Shown piece after piece: positions 1-12,200 of a DNA stretch of 64,000 nucleotides; within the stretch, counting starts at the first letter, position 1; every line of letters starts with the position of its first letter. The position numbers were made by a program, and so were the translations under genes. The stretch is from Branchiostoma floridae (lineage: Eukaryota; Chordata; Leptocardii; Amphioxiformes; Branchiostomatidae): NCBI RefSeq assembly GCF_000003815.2, contig NC_049997.1:9387060-9451059 (forward strand), read 5' to 3'. The notes beneath the pieces are model-generated. The model had not been told where the DNA came from. It did not search any database and saw only the letters and a program-made list of their open reading frames with translations.

Positions 1-680
1 ATTTTCCTTTGCTAAAAAGACATTAAAATCAACAAATGCACGCTTTGTGAAGACAGTTTTAAAAGTTGGGAGTCGCCGCAATTTCCTTTCCCCAAGCGTC
101 CTTGAACGTCCACTTTCTAACTACGTTGAACATAAGTTTGTTTATATCAGACCACCCCTGTCGTTGATTGGTATCAGACCAGTTTCTGCCACATTTCTGT
201 CAACGTCGTCTGATCTTGGACGGTTTCACTACACAGGTGGGGGAACGACGAATTGGTCACCAAAATTACGTCTACACAAAATGTTGGGAAATTGGATCAT
301 ATCCCCATAAATACTTTATCAATTACATAGCATTGTATGTAATTAGAAAACTTCTTTATTGCCTTTACTATGATATTCCGTTTGTTATGATCCTATAATC
401 ATGAGTTGGGCGCCAGGGCTACATATGTGAGTGGGTGGGTGGAAAGGAATAGTGCTTGAATGTCTGTTGATCTTTAATGATTAGCATTGTGTGTTATATC
501 ATACAAAAGCTTATACATTTTGTATATTTTTCCTTAAAATGATATACCTTTTGTTCACGCGTTCGTGCAACAAGCACTATTGTTGATCTCATGAGTATGC
601 CATGCAGTAAAAAGAAGCCAACGTTCCCCTTCTATGTCACACTATGCAATTGGTAAAAGTACACGTTAATGGATAGTCAA

Positions 681-1335
681 TTGATCAAATTTGAAGTTTC
701 CAAACGTTTTGTGCTGAGTGTCACATGTTGTAGCTGACTAGGCGTCATATAATATTATACAGTTGATAAAGATAGAACGGAGAAACAAATGATCAAATTT
801 AAGTTTCCAAACGTTTTGTGCTGAGTGACACATGCAGGTTGTAGCCCAGGACTAGGCGTCATATAATGCTATACAGTTGATGAAGATAGAACGGAGAAAC
901 AAATGATCAAATTTTAAGTTTCCAAACTTTGGTGCTGAGTGTCGCTGTTCTACCCAGTTTCCCTATATAAATATCGCTACTTGATAGATAGGCTATCCTA
1001 AGAAGACTCTGTACGGTCACAGGTTGTAGCTGATTAGACGCCATATAATACTACACAGTTGATAGAGATGGGACGGAGAAACACTTGATCAAATTTGAAG
1101 TTTCCTAACTTTTTGTCCTGAGTGCATTTGTTCTCAGTTTCCACCAAATTTCCTCACTTTAAGGATAAGCTACCCTAACAGAACTTTGTTCGGCCACAGG
1201 TTGTAGTTGATTTAAAGTTTCTGAACGTTTTCTGCTGAGTGTCGTTGTTCTACCCAGTTTCCCTTTATAAATATCCCTACTTGATAGATAGGCTATCCTA
1301 AGAAGTCACAGGTTGTAGCTGATTAGACGCCATGG
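681..1335. repeat. Degenerate tandem array
   Basis: Five starts of a unit beginning like TTGATCAAATTTGAAGTTTC (about 681, 789, 903, 1085 and a partial at 1209). Spacing varies from 108 to 182 bases. Units share AGGTTGTAGCTGA, GGCGTCATATAAT and AACGGAGAAACA. Copies 3 and 5 carry an extra block ending GATAGATAGGCTATCCTAAG, so the array has a higher-order structure. Confidence 0.8.
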
Positions 1336-3183
1336 CGCTGACGTGGCGTGCAGGTCCCGCCCTTACAACATCCATCCATGTACGGATCATGAACCAGAAA
1401 TTGGTTTTGATATCAGCGCGAGGCCAGCCCAGACCCGCCTGAATAGTCGCCCGATCTCGCCTCGCCTGTTAGCCCAATAACGCGGCGTGTATTGACACTT
1501 CAATCCGATATGATCCCCGCTAACCCCATTCCGTGACACCCGCTGAAATTGAATGATGGGATTTATAGAACTTAAGGTCATCAGGATCAGGGGGAAATGT
1601 CGGCCCTTCACAGAGAGACGACGACCGGTAATCCGAAAACGAAAACCGCTGATGCTTATTTGATATGATAGATGGTCCGTGAAACATTCGTGAGTTTCAT
1701 ATCAAACTTGTTGTGCTGGGCAGATCTTAGAGTTAGGAGGGAGGGAAGGCGTTTTTGTTACGTCCATAAAAAATGGAGGCATTGTTAACGTAGATTTTTG
1801 GAGATTTTAACAGCAACACTCTCGACAAGAGCGTTTTTCCACTAACGTCCATCTATATGCACATGAGATAAACGTATTTCTAGAAACTCAGCAATCAGTA
1901 TCATCACTATTGCTAGCATTAGGCTTCACTCATGGTAAGAAAGTAAACGATGATCTGCACATTCTTTTTTTCCTAACCTCCTTTGCAGACTGGATAGACG
2001 GCGTTTTCTTGGGCGGGGGGGTGGGGGGGTGGGGGGTCACAATTGCAAATTCCCATCACAAAAAGCTAACCGCACATTGAAATTTTAAATTACTTCCTTG
2101 ATGCCGCTACATGCCCCCGATTGTTCCCGTCAGCGAATTTTTACACTGTGAAAATACGGCCAATAATGACCCCTGAATGCGGGCATTATTATCCAATAAT
2201 TACCCTATTATTGAATCCTGCTGAGAACTACGCCCTACAGGTTAACAGACAACACGATGGCGACAAAACACAATGGGGGGCCTCAGTCTCCTATTCAGAT
2301 CTTTAAGTGGAGTTATAATTGCTTCTTCCAGTAGAGTAGGTCATACCTATAGAGTGGAAATAGAAGTGGAGAAAAAGACGATTTAAAGCATTGTGTTTGG
2401 GAAACAGGGCGGATTCAGATTTAGTGGTAAACGCGGTCTGTGTTGTTTAGTCATTGTTATCTTTTCAGCAGGATATCTAATTGTATCTGGACTTGCTGAC
2501 GACCCGCAGAGACAAGGAAATATGTAGAAATCCCAGTTCTGTGAAGTCAAGAGAACATTGTCCAACCACATCCGTTTTAGCTGTCTCGCTGTCCACTGTC
2601 GGCATATTTCTCACTGTATAACAACTATCAGACTTCTTTCACTTCCCCTCCCTCAATTGGAAGTTTAGTTTTAGTTTAGTCTCAGCTAACTACCATTCGG
2701 GTCTTTATAAAGGTTCTAATCATAGAAGAAGTTTTTTTTACACAGAACTTTGCGTTCTTGACTCTATTTGGTTGCAAACCATGGCAAAATAAACTCCGCA
2801 CAACTATGAAATTCCTTCGTGTTTAAACCAATGGCATATGTGCTATTCTCCTGGCAAATGTCTTATTCAAACATTTTCCGCTTGGGAAGGTATAATTTTA
2901 ACAATGTTTACAACTACATGTTTGAGCTCCGTAACTTATCATCAGATGTACGTCATGTACCAATTAAAGTAATCCCCGGATTAGGATTTTGAGATTAACT
3001 TTAATTGTGTTAAATGATTGACAGGATAATCAGACGATTAGTGGTGAGCGCCTGTCGCTGTTCTATGTTCCGTGCTCCTTGTTGTGCAAAAGTTGTAGTC
3101 CGCTAATTACTCTAAGATTTACACATATTTCCTTATCAATGAAAACTTATCTATTTTAAACAGACAATGATAATTTAAGTATG

Positions 3184-3351
3184 TAATGTGGGGTAACCTA
3201 GATTTCAGGGCAACGACGTGGGTTTCAATGTCAACATTTTGAAGACATTACAATGTGAAACTACCTTCCATCGACTTAACGATCCCCAAATACCCTATTT
3301 TTATGTACAACGGATATAGGTTACCATACGGATAAAGGTGAACTAACGTTA
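3184..3351. repeat. Family C MITE, eroded copy
   Basis: The right half keeps the family end (ACGGATATAGGTTACC, then GGATAAAGGTGAACTAACG). The left half keeps only GGGGTAACCTAGAT. Better copies lie at 25944, 33835 and 38763. Confidence 0.6.
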
Positions 3352-5273
3352 CTAGTATTCAAGGACTGGAAGAAGAGACAAAGATGGGCGGTAATTTCCT
3401 GTAATACGAAGAGGAAGATTTTTTATACATAGATATTGTTGGTATTATGGGGAGTATTTTTCATGAAAAAGGAACTATAGTCAACTGTATAATTTGATAT
3501 CTACATTTGCACATTCTGGGTATCAACTTTTCGTTGATGAGTCTTCAAAGTACACCCTTGCACATGGTACTGCCTTTCCTGCAGTGCCACGTTTGACCGC
3601 AGGGAGAAGGTTTCACAAAATGACCGTCAATACACACAACTTTAGCCTTTCCTGGTCTGCAGAAATCACGTGAGGATCGCGAAAGGGTAGAACATTATCT
3701 ACGTGTGATCAACAGGACGTACGTGTAAGCTATACTGACATATCTTCTTGGTTTTGTAGTGATTTGCTTCAAAAGTACAACACAAGGAGCGTCTTGTGTA
3801 GTTGCTAAAATAGAATAAGCAAGCATGCCGATAAAAAGTCACCTGTGCCACCAGTTATACACGTATTTCTTGTCCGTTCCACAGTGTCATTGATTGTGAC
3901 CTTGAATGTGCCGGAAAAACTAAGATCAAGGTCATATGAATAGGGAATTCTGATAGAAAGTCATCTTTTTGTAAAGGTTTCATTCGTTGGTATAGATTAT
4001 ATATGTTATATATATACTACAGAATGTCTATGCAAATATATCACAAATATATCGAATTGCATGAAGATCAGCAATGACTATGTAAAGAAAATTGCGTTCT
4101 AAATCCACACAAGTCCCAGGTCCGCCATCTTGTCTAGAAGCGGTGGTCTCGAATCGATCCCCGCCAAATCAAACGCCCCCCGGAGTATTCCACCCAACAA
4201 GAAACCGTTTAAACTCTGTTTTAGGGGCTTTGTTCTTGATTGACTTTGAATTTACCGTGCACACAAATCGCACCTCCATCAAGTGACCGTGGCTCTGAAT
4301 GGCCGTTTCCGCATGAAATCGATCCCAAGTATCGACAAAGCGAGGCTTTGGGAAATGTGCTCTTAGAGTCCATTTTATGTTCATGGTTCCGGTGACCATT
4401 TCGGGCCACACATCTGACAGAAAACACCCATTTTACCGCTCATAACAAGTGATCGAGTTAACTTTTACGGGAGCTCAGCATTAGAAGTGACACGAACAAA
4501 CGCAGATTGTTTGTAGTAAGAAATAAAGAACAAGACAGGAGATTACATAAGCTAGATTTATGATCAATGTGCCGATTTGTCAGGCTTTAACCGGAGAGCA
4601 ACGCTCATCGATCAAAACAGGGTCGTTTCTGACCTCACTCAGGATACGTTAACCGTTAAGAACGGTTTTAAACGGTCTAAAGCAGCGACACAAGTACCGT
4701 AGCATGACGCTAGTATTACAGTTTGACAAATTGTATACATGTTACCTTATATAGGCTCAACGAAGTTGAAATCGCGATGTCAGTAACATTTCTGTCCCTT
4801 GTGTTGTGGGCTTTGATGTTATAGGCCTTAGACAAAGATAAATTACTACATTACTGTCGTGCATTTCAAGGCAATATAAGATATATCATATAGGCAATTC
4901 ATATCCGTTAAAACCGCTGTGGGATTCTTCTGATGTTTTGTCAAACAGCTTTGAAGAATTCATTTCTCTTCCCATTGTTTTATTCACAGGAGTAGAAACG
5001 TTACCTCAAAGTGAATTTAAGATTCGGATTTCGATTTCAAAGAGGTGCATTGTGTATGGCGAATTGGGAATAAAGTGACTGTATTTCCAAATGTTCAAGT
5101 TATCCATGAGATCAAAAATAATAGTCCAGACTATTCATTATCATATAATTCTGTCATCAGTCTCGTATAGCTGAGGAAGACCACATTGAGTAGATGGTGG
5201 ATTTTAGGGATCAGTTTTCGTCAGTATTAGAAAAAAGAATGAAGATTGTGCCTGTTTGTTGCACCATCTTTTA

Positions 5274-5627
5274 CAGGGCTCGAAATACTTTTTCTGCATA
5301 CCTGCACTGGTGCAGCAGGTAACGTTGAAAATTACCTGCACCAGACAAATTGTACCCGCACCAATCCGAATTTAGGAATTTTAGATCATACTAAAATAGT
5401 TCAGGAACCATTGCTATTTTTTTTTCTTTTTATACTTTATAGGTAGTAACAGTCAATGCAGCTAATGACAATCTAAATTTGTATATACAGCTACATTAAA
5501 GGACATTTATGTATAAACTCAGCACATGGACCAGTGCAGGTTAGGTGTAGGTAGACACCAGAAATACCTGCACAGCTCCAATTTTACCTGCACTAACGTG
5601 CATATGCAGGTGGTATTTCGAGCCCTG
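5274..5627. mobile_element. 354-bp element with CAGGGCTCGAAATA terminal inverted repeats
   Basis: It starts CAGGGCTCGAAATAC and ends GTATTTCGAGCCCTG, perfectly inverted over 15 bases. Inside, T-ACCTGCAC motifs recur in both orientations. No coding capacity, so non-autonomous. CAGGG ends suggest the hAT group, but I see no clear target-site duplication. Confidence 0.75.
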
Positions 5628-5782
5628 TTCTAAAACGGAACACGATGACTAATTAAGATAGCTACTGAACTACAACTTCAGAAAACGTTTCTGTCCGCTT
5701 ATCACCAGATTTCTTTTCTTTTCTTTCAAAGCCTTTAACTAAACTGACGACGGTTTCCATTTCCGACAGGTCATTTGAAGTA

Positions 5783-5887
5783 CTCTCCAAGCAGAGGTTG
5801 GTTGACTTTATTATCACATGCCCTAAGACGGGGTATATAATACATTTGTACTAGTAAAATCTTCCCCAACAACCTCTGCATGGAGAG
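5783..5887. repeat. Foldback repeat with ~21-bp arms
   Basis: The arms CTCTCCAAGCAGAGGTTGG and its inverse (CAACCTCTGCATGGAGAG) are separated by about 60 bases. The CTCCAAGCAG end resembles the family A MITEs at 8408 and 13651. Confidence 0.6.
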
Positions 5888-6157
5888 CAGCTTGAGGCAC
5901 ACACTTCAGTCGAAACCATTTGATTTTACTGTACTGCATATGGGTCAAGAGCGCCCCAAGTAAATGGTCGTTGAACTACACCCACGAGGCAAAGTCAGTT
6001 CGCTAACCTGCAGTAATCTGAGATAACCGCATTGTGTCTCTACTGACAATACGTGTTGGATTGACATGTACTACTGAGTACAGCGTAATGTAACATACAC
6101 GTAAAACAAACAAACAAACACGCAAAGAAGACTCGTCAAAATCGAACAACGATAGCA

Positions 6158-6163
6158 TTTATT
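6158..6163 (-). terminator. Polyadenylation signal AATAAA
   Basis: The minus strand reads AATAAA at 6163-6158, about 60 bases downstream of the stop of the candidate terminal exon. It would mark the far 3' end of the nexilin-like locus if that exon is used. Confidence 0.35.
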
Positions 6164-6221
6164 GAGCCATTGACTTTCAGAGGAAAGCGTCAAGTAGGAA
6201 AGGACTCTTGCAAATTCTCTT

Positions 6222-6359
6222 TTAACAATTGCTTTTAACTGAACTAACATCATGCCTTTTATATCTTCCTTTGGCATATCTTCCAACGCTCGTCTTGCCA
6301 TGCAAGACTTCTTCATTGGAACCAAAATCCAAGCTCACCTTCCAAGTAATTTTGCAACA
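6222..6359 (-). CDS. Candidate alternative terminal exon of the nexilin-like gene
   Basis: After acceptor ATTAATAG the phase-0 frame, which matches the end of the 6978-7111 exon, is open for 45 residues. It includes KVSLDFGSNEEV and GKTSVGRYAKGRYKR and ends SVKSNC-stop. An AATAAA lies about 60 bases past the stop. The acceptor has an AT-rich rather than pyrimidine-rich tract. Function unknown; it could also be the last exon of an unrelated small gene. Confidence 0.3.
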   Translation of the reverse strand, partial: CCKITWKVSLDFGSNEEVLHGKTSVGRYAKGRYKRHDVSSVKSNC

Positions 6360-6977
6360 CTATTAATATTATAAATCAAATAAAGAACACACGATGAAAT
6401 AATGCATAATGGCAGTCTATAGTAATTCAAATACATGTCGATGGTTTTCTTACATACTTACTGCAACAAACAAAAAGTACTAATATTATGTAACAATAAT
6501 GTAGGTATGAAAAACATTGCATAACTGCCCAAGCAGTGGGTGGTTTCTATCCATTGATACTCTTAATTTCTTTGGAATACTACAATATAACAAATGTCTT
6601 TGAAAGCTATTCTCAGATATCGACAATGTGTAGAATAAAGTGAGTTGTGCAATGTATTCAAGATCATACTTTATAGTATATTCTATAAAACACGTTTATC
6701 ATCAAGTCTCAGTATCGTGACGGCTTCTTGGCTTCATGCCTCCTCGTAAACAAGAGCTCGCAGACTCATCGTCCGATCGAATCGCGCCTAATGTGAAGGG
6801 GGTATAAAGGATTGTTGTTGTTTTTACGTTGTAAAGAATCCATTCTGATTACAACCTACGATTGAACAACGTGACCACATCTAAACATTGTCAATAATTA
6901 TTGATGTGATTCTTGACATCATAAAAAAACTATTCACAAAGGCAATGCCCTTAGTTACCATTCTCAGCTGTTTTTAC

Positions 6978-7111
6978 CGGAGGTTTGTTTTCTTTCTCGT
7001 TGCTGTGAGCGGTCTGATTGTCGTCAGCTTTGTCTCCGTTGCAGGTCTTCTCTTCTTTGATTTTTGTGGCAACTGGTTCGGACGGCTTCGTAGTGTCATC
7101 GTCAGACCCAC
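6978..7111 (-). CDS. Candidate alternative 3' exon of the nexilin-like gene
   Basis: Acceptor ATCCATAG and donor GTAAAA enclose 134 bases. Read in phase 1, as required after the Ig exon or after the internal donor in E27, it gives 44 residues beginning GSDDDTTKPSEPVATKIKEE: polar, acidic and protein-like in codon use. A second frame is also open, so the reading frame rests on phase compatibility. I do not recognise the sequence. Confidence 0.35.
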
Positions 7112-7461
7112 CTATGGATAAAAATTAAGTCGGGAATAAGATAATATCAAAGCATGTTCAGAGGGGGGCATGGTCAATGTTTTCAGTACTACTTTTGATC
7201 CAATCATGCCCATTTTATTTTGTAGCAATATTCCACCGAGTTGCTGCGACTTTGTATGTAACTGATAACAGGTGCCCAGATGTGGCGTCATAAACGGCAC
7301 ATACGCAAGATATGGTAATTTCTAATTGCTCCAAACAAGAGCGGATTCATAGAAAATCACTTTCAAACTCAACAAGACTTCCCTGTTCTCGATATACATA
7401 ATGGACATATGACCATAGAAAGACATAATATCATACCATAAGGGAAATGTATAAGGTAAAA

Positions 7462-7587
7462 CGCGGTTTGAAGTGCTCATGCACAGTGTGATGCACTGTG
7501 GGTAATTCTGTATGTATTACCAGGGGTCTTCAACTTTGACATACTACCCACAGTGCATCGTACTGAGCATGCGCACTTCAACCCGCG
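7462..7587. mobile_element. Foldback MITE, ~43-bp imperfect arms
   Basis: The left arm, from CGCGGTTTGAAGTGCTCATG to GCACTGTGGGTA, pairs with the right arm (TACCCACAGTGCATC ... CACTTCAACCCGCG) around a 40-base loop. About 10% arm mismatch; no coding capacity. Confidence 0.7.
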
Positions 7588-8407
7588 AGCTAGCTTATTG
7601 GCAGGAGTCTGTAAACCTTCGACTTGGGAGAATAACCAGAATACAAACAGGGCCATGTAAGGGGGAAACGGAGTAAATAATCGAAGTTGCGTGCCAGGAA
7701 GATAATTGAAAGAAGAAGAGAGAAGAACAGGCTTACAGGATCGGAAAGGTCTAGTTGTGGAGTTTCAGGGATTTTTACCGAGCTGTGAAAATAAGGGAGA
7801 CAGTGAGATATACATGGCAAACAACTTATAAAGAAGATAAAGATAGGTACATTGTTGTGTCAATTGTGATATATGTATATCTGTCTATCACTAACATAAA
7901 GGAGGTTAATCTTTTTTAACCTCCTTGCTAACATTAACAGTAGTGTAAACTGCTCGTACTGTTCGTACATGTTACAGAAACGACCTACAAAATACAACGT
8001 GCTATTGGCTTTCCCCCAAAGAGGAAGAAATGAAAACATATATTGGAGTAGTTAACGTTGTGTAAACCAATCTCTTTATCAGATATGTTATTTTCTTGGC
8101 TTTTTTGTTAATTGAAAGTTTAACACACTTACAATGATGTATTTAAATATTCATAGACTACCGTGTATATACTGAAGTGTTACCGTGTATATACTGAACA
8201 ACTGAGGAAAACTAACTTTTCTTTAAGCATCTCATACCAAGAAAGGACTTCGTGAAAAGTTCAGTAGGATGACAACGGCGAAGGCTTTACCTACGAATGT
8301 TATGTTATGACTATCATGTTAAATTCTTGTGATAGTTAACTTTCTACCATTTTAGATAATTTCTTCTTTAGAGAAACAACGGTCATTACATATTGATTAG
8401 ATTTTTA

Positions 8408-8580
8408 TAATCTCCAAGCAGATCCTACGATGGCATAAGATAGTACCAAACTGGCCAAGGAGTGTAGTCAACCAAGAGGTGTATATTTGCCATGTAGGCA
8501 AACACACTCCGAGGCCAGCTTCACTCCTCTACCAGCTTTTGATACTATCGTATGCTACGGTAGGATCTTCTTGGAGATTA
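8408..8580. mobile_element. Family A MITE (TAATCTCCAAGCAGATCCTA ends) beside the nexilin stop codon
   Basis: The terminal inverted repeats TAATCTCCAAGCAGATCCTA and GGATCTTCTTGGAGATTA extend inward as a longer imperfect hairpin (GATAGTA, GGCCA). The element ends 24 bases from the nexilin-like TAA, so it must be in that transcript's 3' UTR if E27 is terminal. Same family as 13651-13805. Confidence 0.75.
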
Positions 8581-8604
8581 AGATATTTCATATGGTCTCC
8601 TATC

Positions 8605-9281
8605 TTACGGCTGAGGCTCACCCTTGGTCGGAGGTGGCCATTGTTTACGCGCTGCCCCGGGCTGAGGCTCGGTCGGTCGGTGCTCTCCCTGCGACTGGGG
8701 CGCCTTGGCCGGGCCGGTTGGGGCAGGAGCGGGCTTTCCACCCACGTAAAGCTTCTGAACGGGGACTTTAACTGTCGGGGAGGGCGGTTTTCCGTTTCCG
8801 GCCATCTTTTGGGCTAACTTCTGCTTGGCTAGCTGTTGAGCCGTCAGAGGCTTGCCGCCGTATTTCAACTCCCATGCACTGGCCGCGGCCGATTTCTCCG
8901 TCTTTGACGAAGTCACTTCAGAAGTAGTCTTGGTCACGACTTTCTCAGTTGTAGTAGAAGACGACTTCTTAATGAAATGACCACCGGAGGTGGTGGATGT
9001 TATTTTTTCTGACTTAGAAACGACTTGTTCTTTGACCACGGCCTCCGATTTACCTGGAGGAATCTCTGCTTGTTTTTGTTGGACATGGACTTGTTTTTGT
9101 TGAGCGATAGGTTGCTTAGGTTGGACAGTGACTGACTTTGTTTGGACAGTCTGCTTGACTTGGACATTTCCTGGTTGTTGTTTAACAATGGTGCTTTTCT
9201 TAGCAGACGCTTTAGGTTGGGCCGACCGGGGAGGCTCGACAGTTTGCTTGATGTACGAAGACTCTGCTCTGTGCCCCTTGC
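8605..9281 (-). CDS. NEXN: Nexilin-like E27: long C-terminal tail and stop
   Basis: The exon starts in phase 1 after the Ig exon and runs 224 residues to TAA (8605-8607). The first part is K/Q/V-rich with repeated VQ..Q motifs (SVTVQPKQPIAQQKQ). A serine/threonine-rich centre (KKSSSTTTEKVVTKTTSEV) follows. The end has two GGKP motifs (LKYGGKPLTAQQ and LYVGGKPAPA) and is P/Q-rich. It is low complexity and probably disordered; I recognise no domain. An internal GTAAAT after IPP is a plausible phase-1 donor for alternative ends. A MITE begins 24 bases past the stop. Confidence 0.85.
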
Positions 9282-12200
9282 CTACACACAGTTATAACAT
9301 GGTGGTAGTGTGAAGTAGTTTGGAGAGGCAGGCGTGATGTGACATGCCTGCAGTCTCAAACTGGGTGTCTCGTGGCGACGGGGGAGGGGGGGTACACATG
9401 CACACACATGACACAAGACAGGGAATAAAAACCATCAATAGAATATGTAACATACCGAGAGAATAATAACATCATCTCGAATAATTGAACGTTGACTGAA
9501 CAACGTGGTGTGGTGCATGCAAGACGTATATATCTTAAACAGATTTGAATGGGGGTGACAGGGTTAGTTTGCCCGTAAATAACGCTACGGATTGCTGATG
9601 ATATTTTCGCCAAAGCATGTTTGACAGTCAGCTGATTTTGAGGCCTATTTCAGTGTTTGAATGGAGGTAGTACGCAGGGGTATACTTACAGATCCTTCCT
9701 ATACAGCCAGCCGTGAGGTGTGAACGCAAACCGCCGTGCGTGTGGAAAAGGGCACAATGAACGACAGGATAAGCAAATAGCCAAATGAAATCGGTGATGA
9801 GTGGAAGGATGAATGATTGAGTGAAGAGAAGAAGGCGACAGAGAGAGTTGTAAGAGGAGCCGCAGAGAGAGCACAGACACGAGACGTGAGACTAGATACT
9901 AAGCCACAAGCTGGATGTGATTAGCCCGGACTAATGTTGTTACCGCCTGCTCCTTTTCTAGTCTAATTATTTGGTCAAAATGACCGAGGTTTTACACCGC
10001 AATCCGCGGTCAATTCGACATAAACCATAATGTAACGTGAAAGATAACAATGTGATAAAAATCAAACACGTCGAGTTTATAAGCTATAGTAAATATGGAT
10101 ATAAGACATAAATGGCAAAGAGGTTGCCCTTCGATTGATTGATGAGTTCGATCAATTTCTTCACTTGTATTGACGATATTAGAAGGCATATAAAGCGGTA
10201 TTGTACACTTGCATGAATACGGAATCGGTAGATGAAAAGTCTATCATACCTTCTGGATGTAATACACGATACCATTAGAGGAAGGACTCCTCAAGAAGAA
10301 GTTTCGAAAAATGGCCGGCGGAAACTACAAAGAGAACGTTACCTTCTATGATGAGCAGGGCGCTACAGAGCGCCATGCCGGAGGTGTTGACGGCCTTACA
10401 CATGTACTCCCCCTCGTCCTCCGGGAAGGTCTCCGGCAGCTCCAGCACCACGCCGTGGTCACCCTCAAACTTGTACCGGTAGTCCTGGTTGTTGGGCAGC
10501 CGCTTTCCGTTCAGGTACCACGTCACATCCGGTTTGGGTCGGCCGATCACCTTGGCCTCGAACCTAGGAAATAAGGACAAACCAAGACCTTTGGCATCAC
10601 AATTCTTACAAACAACTTAAGAGTAAGAGATGAATTGGCTTTGCGTAACTGTGCTATGAACATTTTATATATTCATCTTCTTCCACTCTCCGGGTAAAGT
10701 TGTCCATTTTTTACAAATGCCTGACCAATGAAAAATATCAAGATCGTTACTGTGACGTCAGCAATGGGTCAAAGGTTGGTGGAAGTCGATATCGCCCCCC
10801 GTCACGACTGGGAGGCTGGTGACGTCACGCGCGCATAAAACCACGTGTCCTGGGCGATTGGGTCAAACAGGTGGAAAAAAACTGGCCGAGTCAATCGAAA
10901 ATTCCGGTGAATCCATTTTAGTCGGAGAACAGTTCATTGTTCAGGTCATGCATTTGATAACTGCCATTGGGTCATACAGGTGAAGAAAACTGACCGACTC
11001 AGTCGAAAATAACAGTGAGCCCATTTTTTTTGCTTGTCGGATAACAGTTCTCGAATTTGAGAACTGCCTAGAATCATGAAGTTGATATCATACCTGACGG
11101 GGTCTCCATCGAAGATCGTCATGTTCTCGAAGTTCTTGACGAACTTGGGCGCCAGGTTTTCGCTGGTGGCGGACAGAGGCTCGTCCTCGTCGGAGTCTTC
11201 CACGTCGGACGCCTCCCCCCGGGCGAACCGCTCCATGTACTCCCGTTCACGAGCCTCCTCCTCCTGCTTCAACTCCTCCTACGGGCCGAGGGGGTAGGGT
11301 ACTCCTTGAGTTTGAGTTTATTCAGATCCACAGATAGCTTAGCAATATACAAGCACATTGTAGCTACTCTTCCTGTGGTCCTGATGATGGGGCTGTTTTT
11401 GACGGAGGTGTTCGAATTAGAGTACGGGGTTCCACCTTGTTCTATTTGTTCGATATACGTTCGATTGGGATCGGTCCATTGGACAAAACTACATGCACAG
11501 GAACATAACATAATATAGAATTGTAGTTAGCTATTAATATGATACCCTATATTCATTAAAGAATGATTCTCATAGGCCTCAACCGCGGGTAAATTTTTTA
11601 AAGCTCTACTTAGGCCAACGTCATCTGTGGAAACGAAAAATAGAAATGTATACGTAGAATATGCACAAATTATGCCCACGACTTTTCTCTTTACGTCTTG
11701 TGTCTTTTGGTGCCTTTTATATCATAATTTTCGTTCCCGAAAGCTGCCCGGCCGGGCCCCGGTTTGTTTTTTTGTTTGTTTGTTTGTTTGTTTGTTTGTT
11801 TGTTTGAACCTTTGTTTATTCATGAGAAGCTCAAATCGGCCAGCAGGCCGCTTTTCATTGAGGTCATGATGGAGGTCAGGGTCATATAAAATATAATACA
11901 GGTTTGACGTAGGCCTTAACTCTCGGCTGAGATGTTTGACAAGAATTAACTAAGCTTTAGATTATCATAATGCAAATGTATTGAATCACAATGCTGAACA
12001 GATATCAAACGGTCTAGAATCACACTCTCTTAGATTTGCGGACAGTTGTCACCAAACATCTAAAGTTATTACTGTGAAAGTTAAAGAAGCTTAAAGTTTG
12101 TTATGTACTCACAGCTCGGCGCTTGTGGGAATACAACAGAAAAAATACAATTAGAAAGAAGACATAAAAAAGTGTTGTTAAATACAGCGGTAGAGTGAGT

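Larger units (their letters stand above)
1..6150. other. Intergenic region downstream of the nexilin-like gene
   Basis: No open frame here has codon character or domain similarity that I can support. Contents are the tandem array at 681-1335, a G-homopolymer-rich patch near 2014-2037, and the MITE-like elements listed separately. Confidence 0.6.

Noticed and set aside
8479-8817. Plus-strand open frame of 112 codons over the nexilin tail
   Set aside because: Antisense shadow of E27 and the adjoining MITE; leucine/arginine-rich from complementing P/Q/K codons.
11269-11511. Minus-strand open frame of 80 codons upstream of E25
   Set aside because: It reads into the intron past the E25 acceptor. 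The sequence (TTTGAGTTTATTCAGATCC) looks like a retroposon tail rather than coding sequence.
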